The notes under the pieces: model-generated
The model's input: only the letters and a program-made list of their open reading frames with translations
Databases searched by the model: none
What the model was told of the DNA's origin: nothing
Shown here: positions 7,043 through 14,192 of the stretch, in pieces
Numbering within the stretch: the first letter of the stretch is position 1
Layout: every line of letters starts with the position of its first letter
Program-made: the position numbers and the translations under genes
NCBI GenBank assembly: GCA_016869335.1
Contig: VGEJ01000015.1
Coordinates: 1 to 17,134 of the forward strand
From: Alphaproteobacteria bacterium
GTDB lineage: Bacteria; Pseudomonadota; Alphaproteobacteria; VGEJ01
Direction: 5' to 3'
Length of the DNA stretch: 17,134 nt

Positions 7043-7867
7043 ATGACGCGTCTGTTCGCGCTGGGTGCGGTGCTCGCGCTCGGCCTGGTGCCCACGCTCG
7101 CCTCGGCCGGTTCGGTGCTCGATCGTGTCATGAGCACCAGGACCCTGACGATGTCCTCGGACGCCGAGTACCCGCCGCAATCGTTCCTGAACGACCAGAA
7201 CGAGATGGATGGGTTCGACGTCGACGTCGCGCGGGAAATCGCGAAGCGGCTCGGCGCCGAGCTGAAGATCGTGACGCCAGGATGGGAGGTCATCACCGCC
7301 GGCAATTGGGGCGGGCGCTGGGACATTTCGGTCGGTTCGATGACCCCGACCAGCGAGCGTGCCAAGGTGCTCGACTTCCCGGCCGTCTACTACTACACCC
7401 CGGCGTCCTTCGCCGTGCATGCCGACAGCAAGGCTCAAACGGTAGCCGAGCTCAACGACAAGGTGGTCGGCGTGTGCGGCGGCTGCACCTATGAGGCGTA
7501 CCTCAAGAAGGACCTGGTGCTCGACGCCGGCGGGGTGCCACCGTTCGAGTACCAGGTGACGCCGAAAAAGATCCGCAGCTACGAGACCGACGTCAATGCG
7601 TTCGACGACCTTCGGCTCGGTGACGGCGTGCGCCTCGATGCCGTGCTCTCGGCGTTGCCGACGATCCAGGAGGCGATCAAGAACGGCTACCCGATCAGGA
7701 TCCTGGGCGATCCGGTCTTCTACGAGCCGCTGTCAGTCGCCCTCGAGAAGGGCGACGCCGAATTCAGTGCCAGGCTTGCCGACACTATCGCGGCCATGCA
7801 CGCCGATGGCACCCTGACGGCGCTGTCCGTGAAGTGGTACGGGGCCGATCTGACCAGAGCCAAGTGA
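7043..7867 (+). CDS. Amino-acid ABC transporter periplasmic binding protein
   Basis: Of 274 residues. An N-terminal signal peptide (about 1-22, ending TLASAG) sends it to the periplasm. The mature part is a type II periplasmic binding protein of the polar-amino-acid group (SBP_bac_3 family): SSDAEYPPQSF (near residue 40) opens lobe 1, GFDVDVAREIAKRLG is the ligand-binding helix, and WDISVGSMTPTSERAKVLDFP is the classic hinge/lobe segment. VGVCGGCTYEAYL, with a CGGC, is typical of one subgroup. ATG 7043 has a strong GGGAGGA at 7031-7037. It is followed after 26 bases by its permease. The ligand cannot be told; an amino acid or small polar organic acid is likely. The 103 bases upstream (6940-7042) presumably hold the promoter, but I see no convincing boxes. 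Confidence 0.9.
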   Translation: MTRLFALGAVLALGLVPTLASAGSVLDRVMSTRTLTMSSDAEYPPQSFLNDQNEMDGFDVDVAREIAKRLGAELKIVTPGWEVITAGNWGGRWDISVGSMTPTSERAKVLDFPAVYYYTPASFAVHADSKAQTVAELNDKVVGVCGGCTYEAYLKKDLVLDAGGVPPFEYQVTPKKIRSYETDVNAFDDLRLGDGVRLDAVLSALPTIQEAIKNGYPIRILGDPVFYEPLSVALEKGDAEFSARLADTIAAMHADGTLTALSVKWYGADLTRAK

Positions 7868-7893
7868 GGGCCTGACGCGCAGAAGGCGCCGGC

Positions 7894-8856
7894 GTGCTCG
7901 CGCCTCTTGCGCTGGCGGAGCGCGGCCCGCTGCGGGCCGTACTGCTGTTCGCGCTTGTCGCCGCGGCGGCGGCGTGGCTCGACCTGCGCGAGAGCCTGCT
8001 CGGCCATGCGCTCGCGCCGGCCATCGGCCCGCCCGAAGCCAGCGGCACCTACGGCCGCATCGCCGTCGGCATCGTCCTCGGCGCCCTCATCACGGCCAAC
8101 CTCGGCCTGGTGCGCATCCTGCCCTTCGCCGCGCAGGTGGTGCTGATCTGGGCCGAGCTGCTCGCGCTGTTCCTCGCCTTCTTCTATTCGTTCGATCTGA
8201 GCTACGGTTTCATCGCCGAGCGGCTCGAGTTCCTCATCCTGCAGGGCGCGGTCACCACGATCTACGTGTCGCTGATCGCCATTGTCATCGCCTCGATGAT
8301 CGCGCTTGCCGCGGCGCTGGCGCGCCTCTCGCGGAGCGGTGTCGCTTACGGCGTGGCCACGTTCTACATCTCGTTCTTCCGCGGCACGCCGCTCCTCCTG
8401 CAGGTCTATCTCATCTATCTCGGCCTGCCGCAGCTCGGACTGACCGTTGATGCCGTGCCCTCAGGCGTCGCGGCGCTGAGCCTCTGCTACGGCGCCTACA
8501 TGGCCGAGATCTTCCGCGCCGGCATCCAGGGCGTTCCGCGCGGTCAGACGGAGGCGGCACTCGCGCTCGGCCTCAGGCGCGGTCATATCCTGCAGCGGAT
8601 CGTGTTGCCCCAGGCGATGCGGCTCATTGTGCCGCCGACGGGGAGCCAGTTCATCGCCATGCTGAAGGACTCCTCGCTGGTCTCGGTGATGGGCGTGTGG
8701 GAGTTAATGTTTCTGGCTCGCACGCAGGGGCGGTCTGAGTTCAAGCACCTCGAGATGCTGATCACTGCGGCGGTGATCTACTGGGTCATCTCGATGGGCT
8801 TTGAGCTTGTGCAGGCGCGGCTCGAACGCCACTTTGGCAGAGGCGTGCAGCGCTGA
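7894..8856 (+). CDS. Amino-acid ABC transporter permease (HisM/GlnP type)
   Basis: Inner-membrane permease of 320 residues. The C-terminal two thirds carry the HisMQ/GlnP domain: RLEFLILQGAVTTIYVSL begins the conserved core, FYISFFRGTPLLLQVYLIY follows, and the EAA coupling loop is YMAEIFRAGIQGVPRGQTEAALALG, which contacts the ATPase. The first roughly 100 residues add hydrophobic segments not present in the shortest GlnP proteins, giving about eight predicted helices. The start is GTG at 7894 with no strong Shine-Dalgarno, so a slightly later start is possible. Its binding protein lies immediately upstream. The expected ATP-binding subunit does not follow; a decayed cupin gene does, so the ATPase must be elsewhere or lost. 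Confidence 0.88.
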   Translation: MLAPLALAERGPLRAVLLFALVAAAAAWLDLRESLLGHALAPAIGPPEASGTYGRIAVGIVLGALITANLGLVRILPFAAQVVLIWAELLALFLAFFYSFDLSYGFIAERLEFLILQGAVTTIYVSLIAIVIASMIALAAALARLSRSGVAYGVATFYISFFRGTPLLLQVYLIYLGLPQLGLTVDAVPSGVAALSLCYGAYMAEIFRAGIQGVPRGQTEAALALGLRRGHILQRIVLPQAMRLIVPPTGSQFIAMLKDSSLVSVMGVWELMFLARTQGRSEFKHLEMLITAAVIYWVISMGFELVQARLERHFGRGVQR

Positions 8857-8872
8857 ACCGAAGAGAGGAGCC

Positions 8873-9016
8873 ATGACCGAGGCGCCGAAGAACCTGGTGC
8901 GGACGCGCGAGCTGAGTCCGTAAAGCGGCATCCGCGGCCGGCACCCGCTCAACCCGCAGTCGGAGATGCAGCTCCTGGACGACGCCGGAGGGCAGCGCAT
9001 GTCGTTCGCCGAGTGA
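8873..9016 (+). pseudogene. Remnant of a cupin-domain protein gene
   Basis: An ATG at 8873 with a good GAGAGGAG just upstream opens a frame reading MTEAPKNLVRTRELSP, then a TAA at 8921-8923. The same frame continues with RHPLNPQSEMQLL and stops at 9014-9016. The N-terminal pattern, RTREL-P followed by RHPLNP-SE, resembles the start of a family of small cupin proteins, from memory. Everything after the first 45 or so codons, including the metal-binding cupin barrel, is missing. It is therefore both interrupted and truncated. A 16-residue peptide could still be made from the well-placed ribosome-binding site, but I would not assign it a function. It sits 16 bases after the permease gene, in the same direction. 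Confidence 0.55.
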
Positions 9017-9056
9017 GCGGGCATCGACCGCACCCCACCCCGAGTCTGAGGGGCGC

Positions 9057-9641
9057 GTGACCGGGCTCGACGGACTGCTCGGCGAGATCCGGGCGTGCCG
9101 CGCGTGCGCGGCGCATTTGCCGCTCGGCCCGCGACCGGTGGTCGTGGCGTCGGCATCGGCACGCGTGGTGATCGTCGGCCAGGCGCCGGGCACCAAGGTC
9201 CATCGCTCTGGCATCCCCTGGGACGATGCCTCGGGCGACCGCCTGCGGAGCTGGATGGGGATCGACAGGGCGATGTTCTACGACCGCGGGCGCGTCGCGA
9301 TCATCCCGCAGGGCTTCTGCTATCCCGGACGGGGCAAGGGCGGCGACCTGCCGCCACGGCCCGAGTGCGTGCGCCTCTGGCACCCGCGGCTGTTCCCGCT
9401 CCTGCCGCGGGTGGAAATGCTCGTGCTGGTGGGGAGCTACGCCCAGACCTATCATCTCGGGCCGGCGGCCAAGCGGAGCCTGACGGAAACGGTGCGGGCG
9501 TGGCGCGACTATCTGCCGCGCTACCTGCCACTGCCGCACCCGTCGTGGCACAACAACCGCTGGCTTGCCGACAACCCCTGGTTCTCTGCCGAGACGGTGC
9601 CGGCGTTCCGCGCCGCCGTGGCGCGGCTCATCGCGGCCTGA
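9057..9641 (+). CDS. Uracil-DNA glycosylase superfamily protein with Fe-S cysteines
   Basis: Of 194 residues. The motif VGQAPGTKVHRSG (40-52) corresponds to the water-activating/uracil-binding motif of the family, and HPSWHNN (161-167) to the DNA-intercalation motif. Four cysteines, Cys14 and Cys17 in CRAC, Cys88 in QGFCYPG and Cys104 in RPECVRL, are spaced like the [4Fe-4S] ligands of family 4/5 uracil-DNA glycosylases. The predicted role is removal of uracil or another damaged base from DNA. A subgroup with GIPWDDASGDRLR after the first motif is widespread and poorly characterised, so catalytic activity is an inference. The start is GTG 9057, which places CRAC at the usual distance from the N-terminus. 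It converges on the oxygenase-like gene, with seven bases between the stops. Confidence 0.85.
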   Translation: MTGLDGLLGEIRACRACAAHLPLGPRPVVVASASARVVIVGQAPGTKVHRSGIPWDDASGDRLRSWMGIDRAMFYDRGRVAIIPQGFCYPGRGKGGDLPPRPECVRLWHPRLFPLLPRVEMLVLVGSYAQTYHLGPAAKRSLTETVRAWRDYLPRYLPLPHPSWHNNRWLADNPWFSAETVPAFRAAVARLIAA

Positions 9642-9648
9642 CCGCCCC

Positions 9649-10242
9649 CTACGGATAGGGCTCCTTCTTCACGTTGAAGGTCACCGACACCCGCGCGGTC
9701 CGGCCGGTGTAGGGGTGCATGATCAGGCCGGGCTCAGGGTGGATGACGTAACGCATCGGGATCGAGGCGCGATAGAAGCTCATCGGCGCCGCCACGTTCG
9801 GGTTGAACAGGGCAAGCTTGCCGCTCTGCGGGTTCTTCGGGTCCACCGCGCCGGGATCGACATAGTAGGCGCCCGACCAGGTCGAGCCGGGGTGGCTGTG
9901 GCTGCGATGGAAGTCGCCCTTGTGATAGATGTTCGACCACGTGGCGACCGACCAGTGGGTGCGCTCTTCGGGGCGGTAGAGCGCGAAGAGCTGCTGGGTG
10001 GCATGGCGTACCACCTCGATCACCCGGGCCAGCAGGGGCGCCGCCGCCCTGCCGGCCCAGCCGTGGTAGTCTTCTCTCGACTGCCAGCCGCCCGAGGCGG
10101 TGGAGGCGGTGGTCGGCGCGCGACGCGACTGGCGCACGATGGCGCGCTTGAAGGTACGGTTGAGGTCGCCGCTGTCGGGCTACACGTATTTCAGGATCGG
10201 CGTGGTGAAGAGGTGGATCAACCGTTCGTCGGCAAGGCTCAT
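9649..10242 (-). pseudogene. 2OG-Fe(II) oxygenase-like gene interrupted by an in-frame TAG
   Basis: The natural start appears to be ATG 10242, with GGAGG at 10251-10255 eight bases away, reading MSLADERLIHLFTTPILKYV. Codon 21 is TAG (10180-10182). The same frame then continues without a break for 176 codons to 9649, including PDSGDLNRTFKRAI, so only one codon is wrong. The later part (FHRSHSHPGSTWSGAYYV, LIMHPYTGRTARVSVTFNV) resembles putative 2OG-Fe(II) oxygenases of the TIGR02466 type: His-rich iron site, a second His, and an Arg for 2-oxoglutarate. A GTG at 10137 could restart a 162-residue protein, but it has no ribosome-binding site and would lose the conserved N-terminal strand. Nonsense mutation or sequencing error is most likely. 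The intact protein would be about 197 residues, the family's usual size. Confidence 0.75.
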
Positions 10243-10250
10243 TGGCGTGG

Positions 10251-10255
10251 CCTCC
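10251..10255 (-). promoter_or_regulatory. Ribosome-binding site fixing the start of the interrupted oxygenase gene
   Basis: GGAGG on the minus strand, eight bases before ATG 10242. No comparable site precedes the only downstream alternative (GTG 10137). This supports the longer gene and hence the view that TAG 10180-10182 is a real interruption. Confidence 0.6.
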
Positions 10256-10325
10256 GCTCTGCCACAGGTCCCGCGGCGGCCCGCCTGGGCGCCGTCGCGC
10301 AGGCATTAGAGCGCAGAACCGGTAA

Positions 10326-11330
10326 ATGGTTATGGTGGGATCGCGTCCAGGGCCGCTGGGTGCGCTCGTTCTCGTCTGGCTCACGGCGTGTGGGCCCGTG
10401 GTCGAGCCGGGGCCCGCGGCGTGGGTGACGCCAAGCCTCGGAGCGGATGTCTTCATCGGCCCTGGCGGCGCCCGGCCACTCCGGGTCTGGGCGGCCGCCG
10501 ACCCGCGCGCGGTGATGCTGGCGTTGCACGGTTTCAACGACTACAGCAACGCCTTTGCCGCCCCCGCCGCGTGGTGGGCGGAGCAGGGCATCACCACCTA
10601 CGCGTACGATCAAGTCGGCTTCGGCGGCGCCGCGAGCGCCGGCAGATGGCACGGCACCGCCGCCTTGGTCGCGGACCTCTGCGTCGCGGCCCGCTTGGTT
10701 CAGGAGCGCCACCCGGCGACGCCGCTCTACCTCCTGGGCGAGAGCATGGGCGGCGCCGTGATCTTGGTCGCTGCGGGCGGTTCGGTCTGCCCCGCGCTCC
10801 GCCCGGCCGGGATCGTCCTGGCCGCCCCGGCGGTGTGGGGGCGCGAGACCATGAGCCCCTTCTACCAGGCCGCGCTGTGGCTGGGTGCACACCTCGCGCC
10901 GGGCGTTCGGGTCACCGGGCGCGGGCTCGGCATTACTCCTTCCGACAATCGGGCGATGCTGCAGGCGCTGGCGGCCGATCCGCTGGTCATTAAGGAGACC
11001 CGTGTCGATGCGGTGCACGGCATTGTCGATCTGATGGATGAGGCGCTGGCGCGCATTCCCTCGGTCCGGTTGCCGTCGCTGGTCCTCTACGGCGCGCACG
11101 ATGAGATCATTCCGCCGGCGCCGACGCGCGTCATGCTTGCCCGGTGGACCGGGCGGCCGCGGTTTGCCTACTATCGCGACGGCTACCACATGCTGTTGCG
11201 CGACCTCCAGGCCGAGACGGTATGGCGCGACATCGCGGCCTGGCTCCGCGACGCCCGTGCGCCATTGCCTTCGGGCGCCGACATCGGCGGCGTGCAGGCC
11301 TTCACCAACGGTGGCCCGAGCAAGTCTTAG
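10326..11330 (+). CDS. Lipoprotein alpha/beta hydrolase, monoacylglycerol-lipase/lysophospholipase type
   Basis: Of 334 residues. The N-terminus is a lipoprotein signal: hydrophobic core LGALVLVW, then lipobox LTAC with Cys22 as the lipidated residue, so the enzyme is probably anchored to a membrane facing the periplasm. The rest is an alpha/beta hydrolase: oxyanion HGFNDYS (68-74), YDQVGFG (94-100), nucleophile Ser140 in GESMGG, acid Asp259 in GAHDEIIPP and His288 in DGYHMLLRD. This pattern (HGxxDYS, GESMGG) is that of monoacylglycerol lipases. Predicted to hydrolyse a lysophospholipid or monoacylglycerol; the substrate is unproven. It ends in TAG eight bases before the amidohydrolase start, so the two are likely co-transcribed although no pathway link is obvious. 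No clear promoter is seen in the 83-base spacer upstream. Confidence 0.87.
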   Translation: MVMVGSRPGPLGALVLVWLTACGPVVEPGPAAWVTPSLGADVFIGPGGARPLRVWAAADPRAVMLALHGFNDYSNAFAAPAAWWAEQGITTYAYDQVGFGGAASAGRWHGTAALVADLCVAARLVQERHPATPLYLLGESMGGAVILVAAGGSVCPALRPAGIVLAAPAVWGRETMSPFYQAALWLGAHLAPGVRVTGRGLGITPSDNRAMLQALAADPLVIKETRVDAVHGIVDLMDEALARIPSVRLPSLVLYGAHDEIIPPAPTRVMLARWTGRPRFAYYRDGYHMLLRDLQAETVWRDIAAWLRDARAPLPSGADIGGVQAFTNGGPSKS

Positions 11331-11338
11331 GGGGGAAC

Positions 11339-12574
11339 GTGGAGAACATCCGGATCGATCAGGAGCGGCTGTGGGCGAGCCTGATGGAGATGGCGCGGAT
11401 CGGCGCCTCGGCCAAGGGCGGGGTGTGCCGCCTTGCGCTCACCGACCTCGACCGCCAGGCGCGCGAGCTCTTCATCCGCTGGTGCCGCGAGGCCGGCTGC
11501 GCCGTGACCATCGACCGCTTCGGCAACATCTTCGCCCGCCGCCCGGGCCGCGACGATGCCCTGCCCGTGGTCATGACCGGCAGCCATCTCGACAGCCAGC
11601 CGACGGGGGGCAAGTTCGATGGCGCCTACGGGGTGCTCGCCGGGCTCGAGGTCATCCGCACGCTCAACGATGTCGGCTACGAGACCGCGGCACCGATCGA
11701 GGTCGTGGTGTGGACCAACGAGGAGGGCTCGCGGTTCTCCCCACCCATGGCCGGCTCGGGCGTCTTCGCCGGGCACTTCGATCTCGCCTATGCCGAGAAC
11801 CAGACCGATGAGGCCGGCGAGACGCAGGGCGGGGCCCTCGCCAAGATCGGTTTTGCCGGTGACGCGCCCGTCGGCGGCCGCCCCATCGGCGCCTACTTCG
11901 AGGCGCACATCGAGCAGGGCCCTGTGCTCGAAAGCGAGGGCAAGCTCATCGGCGTGGTAACGGGCGCGCAGGGTCAGCGCTGGTACCGCGTGTGTGTCAC
12001 CGGCTTCGACGCCCATGCCGGGACCACGCCGATGCCGCGGCGCAAGGACGCGCTGCTCGGCGCCGCGCGCATGGTGGCCGCCCTGAACGAGATCGCGCTG
12101 GCGACCCCGCCCGACACCTGCGCGACGGTCGGCGCGCTCCACAGCCATCCCAACTCGCGCAACGTCATTCCGGGTCGTGCGGAGTTCACCGTCGATCTGC
12201 GCCACCCCGACGATGCCGTGCTGGCCCGGCTCGACCGCGAGGTGCGCGCGCGGTTCACCGCGATCGCCGAGGAGCTCGGGCTCGCGGTCGCTATGACCCA
12301 GGACTACTACGCCGAGCCGGTGCCGTTCGCACCGGCGTGCACCGCCGCGGTGCGGGCGGCGGCCGAAGCCGCCGGCTACAGCCATCGCGACATCATCAGC
12401 GGCGCTGGCCACGACGCCGTGAACATCGCGCGCATCGCGCCGGCCGGAATGATCTTCATCCCGTGCACGGACGGCATCAGCCATAACGAGGTCGAGGACG
12501 CGCGCCCGGACCACGCGGCAGCGGGCTGCAACGTCCTGCTCGCGGCGATGACCCGCCTCGCGGACCGCGCCTGA
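11339..12574 (+). CDS. M20-family Zn-dependent amidohydrolase (N-carbamoylase / hydantoinase-carbamoylase type)
   Basis: Of 411 residues, normal for the hydantoinase/carbamoylase subgroup that includes N-carbamoyl-L-amino-acid hydrolase, beta-ureidopropionase and allantoate amidohydrolase. Dinuclear metal ligands are visible: His83 in TGSHLDSQPTGGKFDGA, Asp94, Glu128/129 in WTNEEGSRF, His190 in EAHIEQGPVLE and His382 in GISHNEVED. The dimerisation/substrate segment GFDAHAGTTPMPRRKDAL (222-239) is intact. It would release ammonia and CO2 from an N-carbamoyl group; the exact substrate cannot be read. The start is GTG 11339, directly after a G-rich GGGGGGAAC. Longer upstream readings run back into the lipase gene and add no family sequence. 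RidA follows after 19 bases, which suits pyrimidine, hydantoin or ureide breakdown. Confidence 0.9.
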   Translation: MENIRIDQERLWASLMEMARIGASAKGGVCRLALTDLDRQARELFIRWCREAGCAVTIDRFGNIFARRPGRDDALPVVMTGSHLDSQPTGGKFDGAYGVLAGLEVIRTLNDVGYETAAPIEVVVWTNEEGSRFSPPMAGSGVFAGHFDLAYAENQTDEAGETQGGALAKIGFAGDAPVGGRPIGAYFEAHIEQGPVLESEGKLIGVVTGAQGQRWYRVCVTGFDAHAGTTPMPRRKDALLGAARMVAALNEIALATPPDTCATVGALHSHPNSRNVIPGRAEFTVDLRHPDDAVLARLDREVRARFTAIAEELGLAVAMTQDYYAEPVPFAPACTAAVRAAAEAAGYSHRDIISGAGHDAVNIARIAPAGMIFIPCTDGISHNEVEDARPDHAAAGCNVLLAAMTRLADRA

Positions 12575-12593
12575 CGTCAGGGAGGACACTACG

Positions 12594-12980
12594 ATGCCCC
12601 AGCAGCCGATCATCCCGTCGGGGGCCGGCAAGCCGCTCGCCCCCTACTCGCTTGGCACGCGCGCCGGCCGCACCGTCTATGTCGCCGGGACGGTACCGGT
12701 CGATGCCGAGGGCAACACCGTGGCCGTGGGCGACGTGCGGGCACAGACGCGCCATGTCCTCGAGACCATCCGGCGGGTGATCGAGGCGGCCGGCGGCTCG
12801 CTCGCCGACGTCGCGTTCAATCAGGTCTTTCTCAAGGATTACGCCGACTACGCGGCGATGAACGAGGTCTACGCCACCTATTTCCCGGCCAATCCGCCGG
12901 CGCGCTACTGCATCAAGGCCGAGCTCGTGCGCCCGGAGTTCCTGATCGAGATCGCCGCGACCGCCTATCTCGGCGAGTAG
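12594..12980 (+). CDS. RidA-family (YjgF/YER057c/UK114) deaminase
   Basis: Of 128 residues, the normal size for this trimeric cytosolic family, which hydrolyses reactive enamine/imine intermediates such as 2-aminoacrylate. Family features: LAPYSLGTRAGRTVYVAGTVPVD near the N-terminus, the helix QTRHVLETIRRVIEAAGGSLADV, and PPARYCIKAELV, where the arginine is at the position of the catalytic Arg105 of RidA. The final LIEIAATAYLGE is typical. ATG 12594 has a GGAGGA about eight bases upstream. Neighbourhood with a carbamoylase resembles the pairing of RutC-like RidA proteins with ureidoacrylate handling in pyrimidine catabolism, but here that is only inference. It ends in TAG. Confidence 0.9.
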   Translation: MPQQPIIPSGAGKPLAPYSLGTRAGRTVYVAGTVPVDAEGNTVAVGDVRAQTRHVLETIRRVIEAAGGSLADVAFNQVFLKDYADYAAMNEVYATYFPANPPARYCIKAELVRPEFLIEIAATAYLGE

Positions 12981-13027
12981 CTGACACAGGTTAAGGTCGC
13001 TTCACCGCCAAACGGTCATCAAGAGCC

Positions 13028-13291
13028 ATGCGCGGGCTGTTGGCGGCACTCTTCATCGTGATCTCGGCGAGGCCGGCGCTGGCCGACTGGAAGGACGAGG
13101 TGGCCGACCAGCTCATGCACGAGGTGCACTGCGTCGTGCTCTTCTACACCGATGTCGTCGAAGAGGGCGCCGAGGGGGAGCTGACGGTGTTCGCCCGCGC
13201 CCACTGCGAGGACTAGCGCGCCTTCGACATCTCGCGGCGCGGCTCGGACGGGCCGTTCGTCATCCGCCCGTGCGGCCAGGTTGCCTGCTAG
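13028..13291 (+). pseudogene. Small exported protein gene interrupted by an in-frame TAG
   Basis: Starts MRGLLAALFIVISARPALADWKDEVADQL: a short signal peptide (cleavage expected after ALA, about residue 19) and a mature domain with QLMHEVHCVVLFYTDVVEE and VFARAHCED. A TAG at 13214-13216 ends it at 62 residues. The same frame continues for 24 codons, RAFDISRRGSDG then FVIRPCGQVAC, to a second TAG at 13289-13291. The total of about 87 codons and the conserved-looking second half (paired Cys near the end) match small exported proteins with a WKDEVA-QL start that I recall from alphaproteobacteria. The function of those proteins is unknown to me. I read this as one gene with one nonsense codon. 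The truncated 62-residue product may still be made and exported. A weak AAGAG precedes the ATG. Confidence 0.6.
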
Positions 13292-13303
13292 GGTCTCGGA
13301 CCC
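13291..13303. other. Small inverted repeat between convergent genes
   Basis: GGGTC, loop TCG, GACCC, lying between the ends of a plus-strand and a minus-strand gene. It could form a short hairpin at the 3' end of both transcripts, but neither side carries a T-tract, so it is at best a weak transcription end. Confidence 0.25.
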
Positions 13304-13319
13304 CGGTCGCCGCCCTCGT

Positions 13320-13787
13320 CTATTCCTCTTGGCCGTGCTCGCCGGGCTCGTGGTCTGCTTGCGCATGATCGGCGTGCTCGCCCTCGCCCGGGCGCAGCGT
13401 CCGAAACTCCTCCGGTCGCGATTCGCGGCCGACGATCACCACGCCGCGCATCCCCGCCGCCTCATGCGGGTGGCAGTGGTAGGCATAGGTGCCCTCGCGC
13501 TCGAAACGATGCGACCAGCTCTGCCCGCGTGCATCGAGGCGTGGCGACATGAACGGCTCGGTGCCCTCGGGGATGCGATTGGGGTAGGCGACGACGTCGT
13601 GCTCGTTGTCGGGGTCGTCGTGCACCCAGCGCACCGTGTCGCCCGGCTCGATCAGCAGCCGGTCGGGGACATAGAACAACCTGCCCTCCTCCTCGTCGAA
13701 GACCATCCGCACCTCGTACTCAGCGGCCTGCGCCGCGAAGGGGGTGGCGAGCGCGGCGAGCACGATCAGGGGCGCGATGAGAATCAT
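13320..13787 (-). CDS. Exported cupredoxin (plastocyanin/pseudoazurin-like) with His-rich tail
   Basis: Of 155 residues. A signal peptide (1-22, ending AAQAA) targets it to the periplasm. The cupredoxin fold shows the type 1 copper ligands: His63 in DNEHDVVAYP, then Cys105, His108 and Met113 in YAYHCHPHEAAGMRG, with VIVG closing the barrel. The chain ends in a roughly 20-residue acidic, His-rich tail (EHADHAQADH then EPGEHGQEE), not part of the usual fold and perhaps a metal-loading segment (inference). Start ATG 13787 has GGGGAG close upstream and gives a proper signal peptide; longer readings overlap the preceding gene. Last in the copper cassette, 20 bases after its neighbour. It may pass electrons to or from the multicopper oxidase, or bind copper. 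It ends in TAG. Confidence 0.85.
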   Translation of the reverse strand: MILIAPLIVLAALATPFAAQAAEYEVRMVFDEEEGRLFYVPDRLLIEPGDTVRWVHDDPDNEHDVVAYPNRIPEGTEPFMSPRLDARGQSWSHRFEREGTYAYHCHPHEAAGMRGVVIVGRESRPEEFRTLRPGEGEHADHAQADHEPGEHGQEE

Positions 13788-13807
13788 GTGTGGGCTCCCC
13801 GTTGCGA

Positions 13808-14179
13808 TCAGTGTCGGTGTGATGGTGCGGGATCGCCGGCATCGGCCGGCTCGGGCGCGCTCGGGGCGGCAGTGATGGCCGCGCAGCGTGCCCGGGTTGC
13901 TTCGTCCATGAGAGTGCGCCGGCTGGCAAGCAGGGCCCGGCACCGTTCAGCATCGCCGATATCGCCCGCGGCAACGAACATCGGGCCGTCGCCGCTCGGC
14001 AGCATCTCCCACCGCTCCGCCGCCGGCGCGGGCGCTCCGCGGTCCGCGTAGGTCCAGTTGCCGCCGCCCGCGGCTTCGCCGTGCGCGCTGTGGTCCATCA
14101 TCTCGGCCGACCACGACGGGGCGCCCGCGGCCAGAAGCGCCGCGAGGACGAGAGGCGGCGTGCGCGTCATTCGGGGCAT
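13808..14179 (-). CDS. Small exported protein of unknown function in the copper cassette
   Basis: Of 123 residues, with no family I recognise. Residues 1-24 are a signal peptide (LVLAALLAAGAPSWSA), so it is periplasmic. The mature N-terminus carries MMDHSAHGE, a Met/His pattern common in copper-binding proteins, followed by a Gly/Ala/Pro-rich linker. The second half, AERCRALLASRRTLMDEATRARCAAI, holds two cysteines in what looks like a helical hairpin, and the protein ends in SHRH. ATG 14179 has GGAGA at a good distance. It lies 13 bases after the porin-like gene and 20 bases before the cupredoxin, clearly within the operon. A role in periplasmic copper binding or delivery is inferred only from context and His/Met content. 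Confidence 0.7.
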   Translation of the reverse strand: MPRMTRTPPLVLAALLAAGAPSWSAEMMDHSAHGEAAGGGNWTYADRGAPAPAAERWEMLPSGDGPMFVAAGDIGDAERCRALLASRRTLMDEATRARCAAITAAPSAPEPADAGDPAPSHRH

Positions 14180-14192
14180 GGCAGTCTCCGCT

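Noticed and set aside
11327..12631. A 434-codon minus-strand frame opposite the amidohydrolase
   Set aside because: It is a shadow of a gene with complete metal-ligand motifs; composition is Arg/Ala/Gly/Asp-rich with no family pattern.
10180..13216. TAG recoding (for example a suppressor or pyrrolysine-like system) to explain the two in-frame TAGs
   Set aside because: TAG is the natural terminator of at least six intact genes in this window, no PylTS-like genes or tRNA are seen, and the residues around the two TAGs show no shared context.
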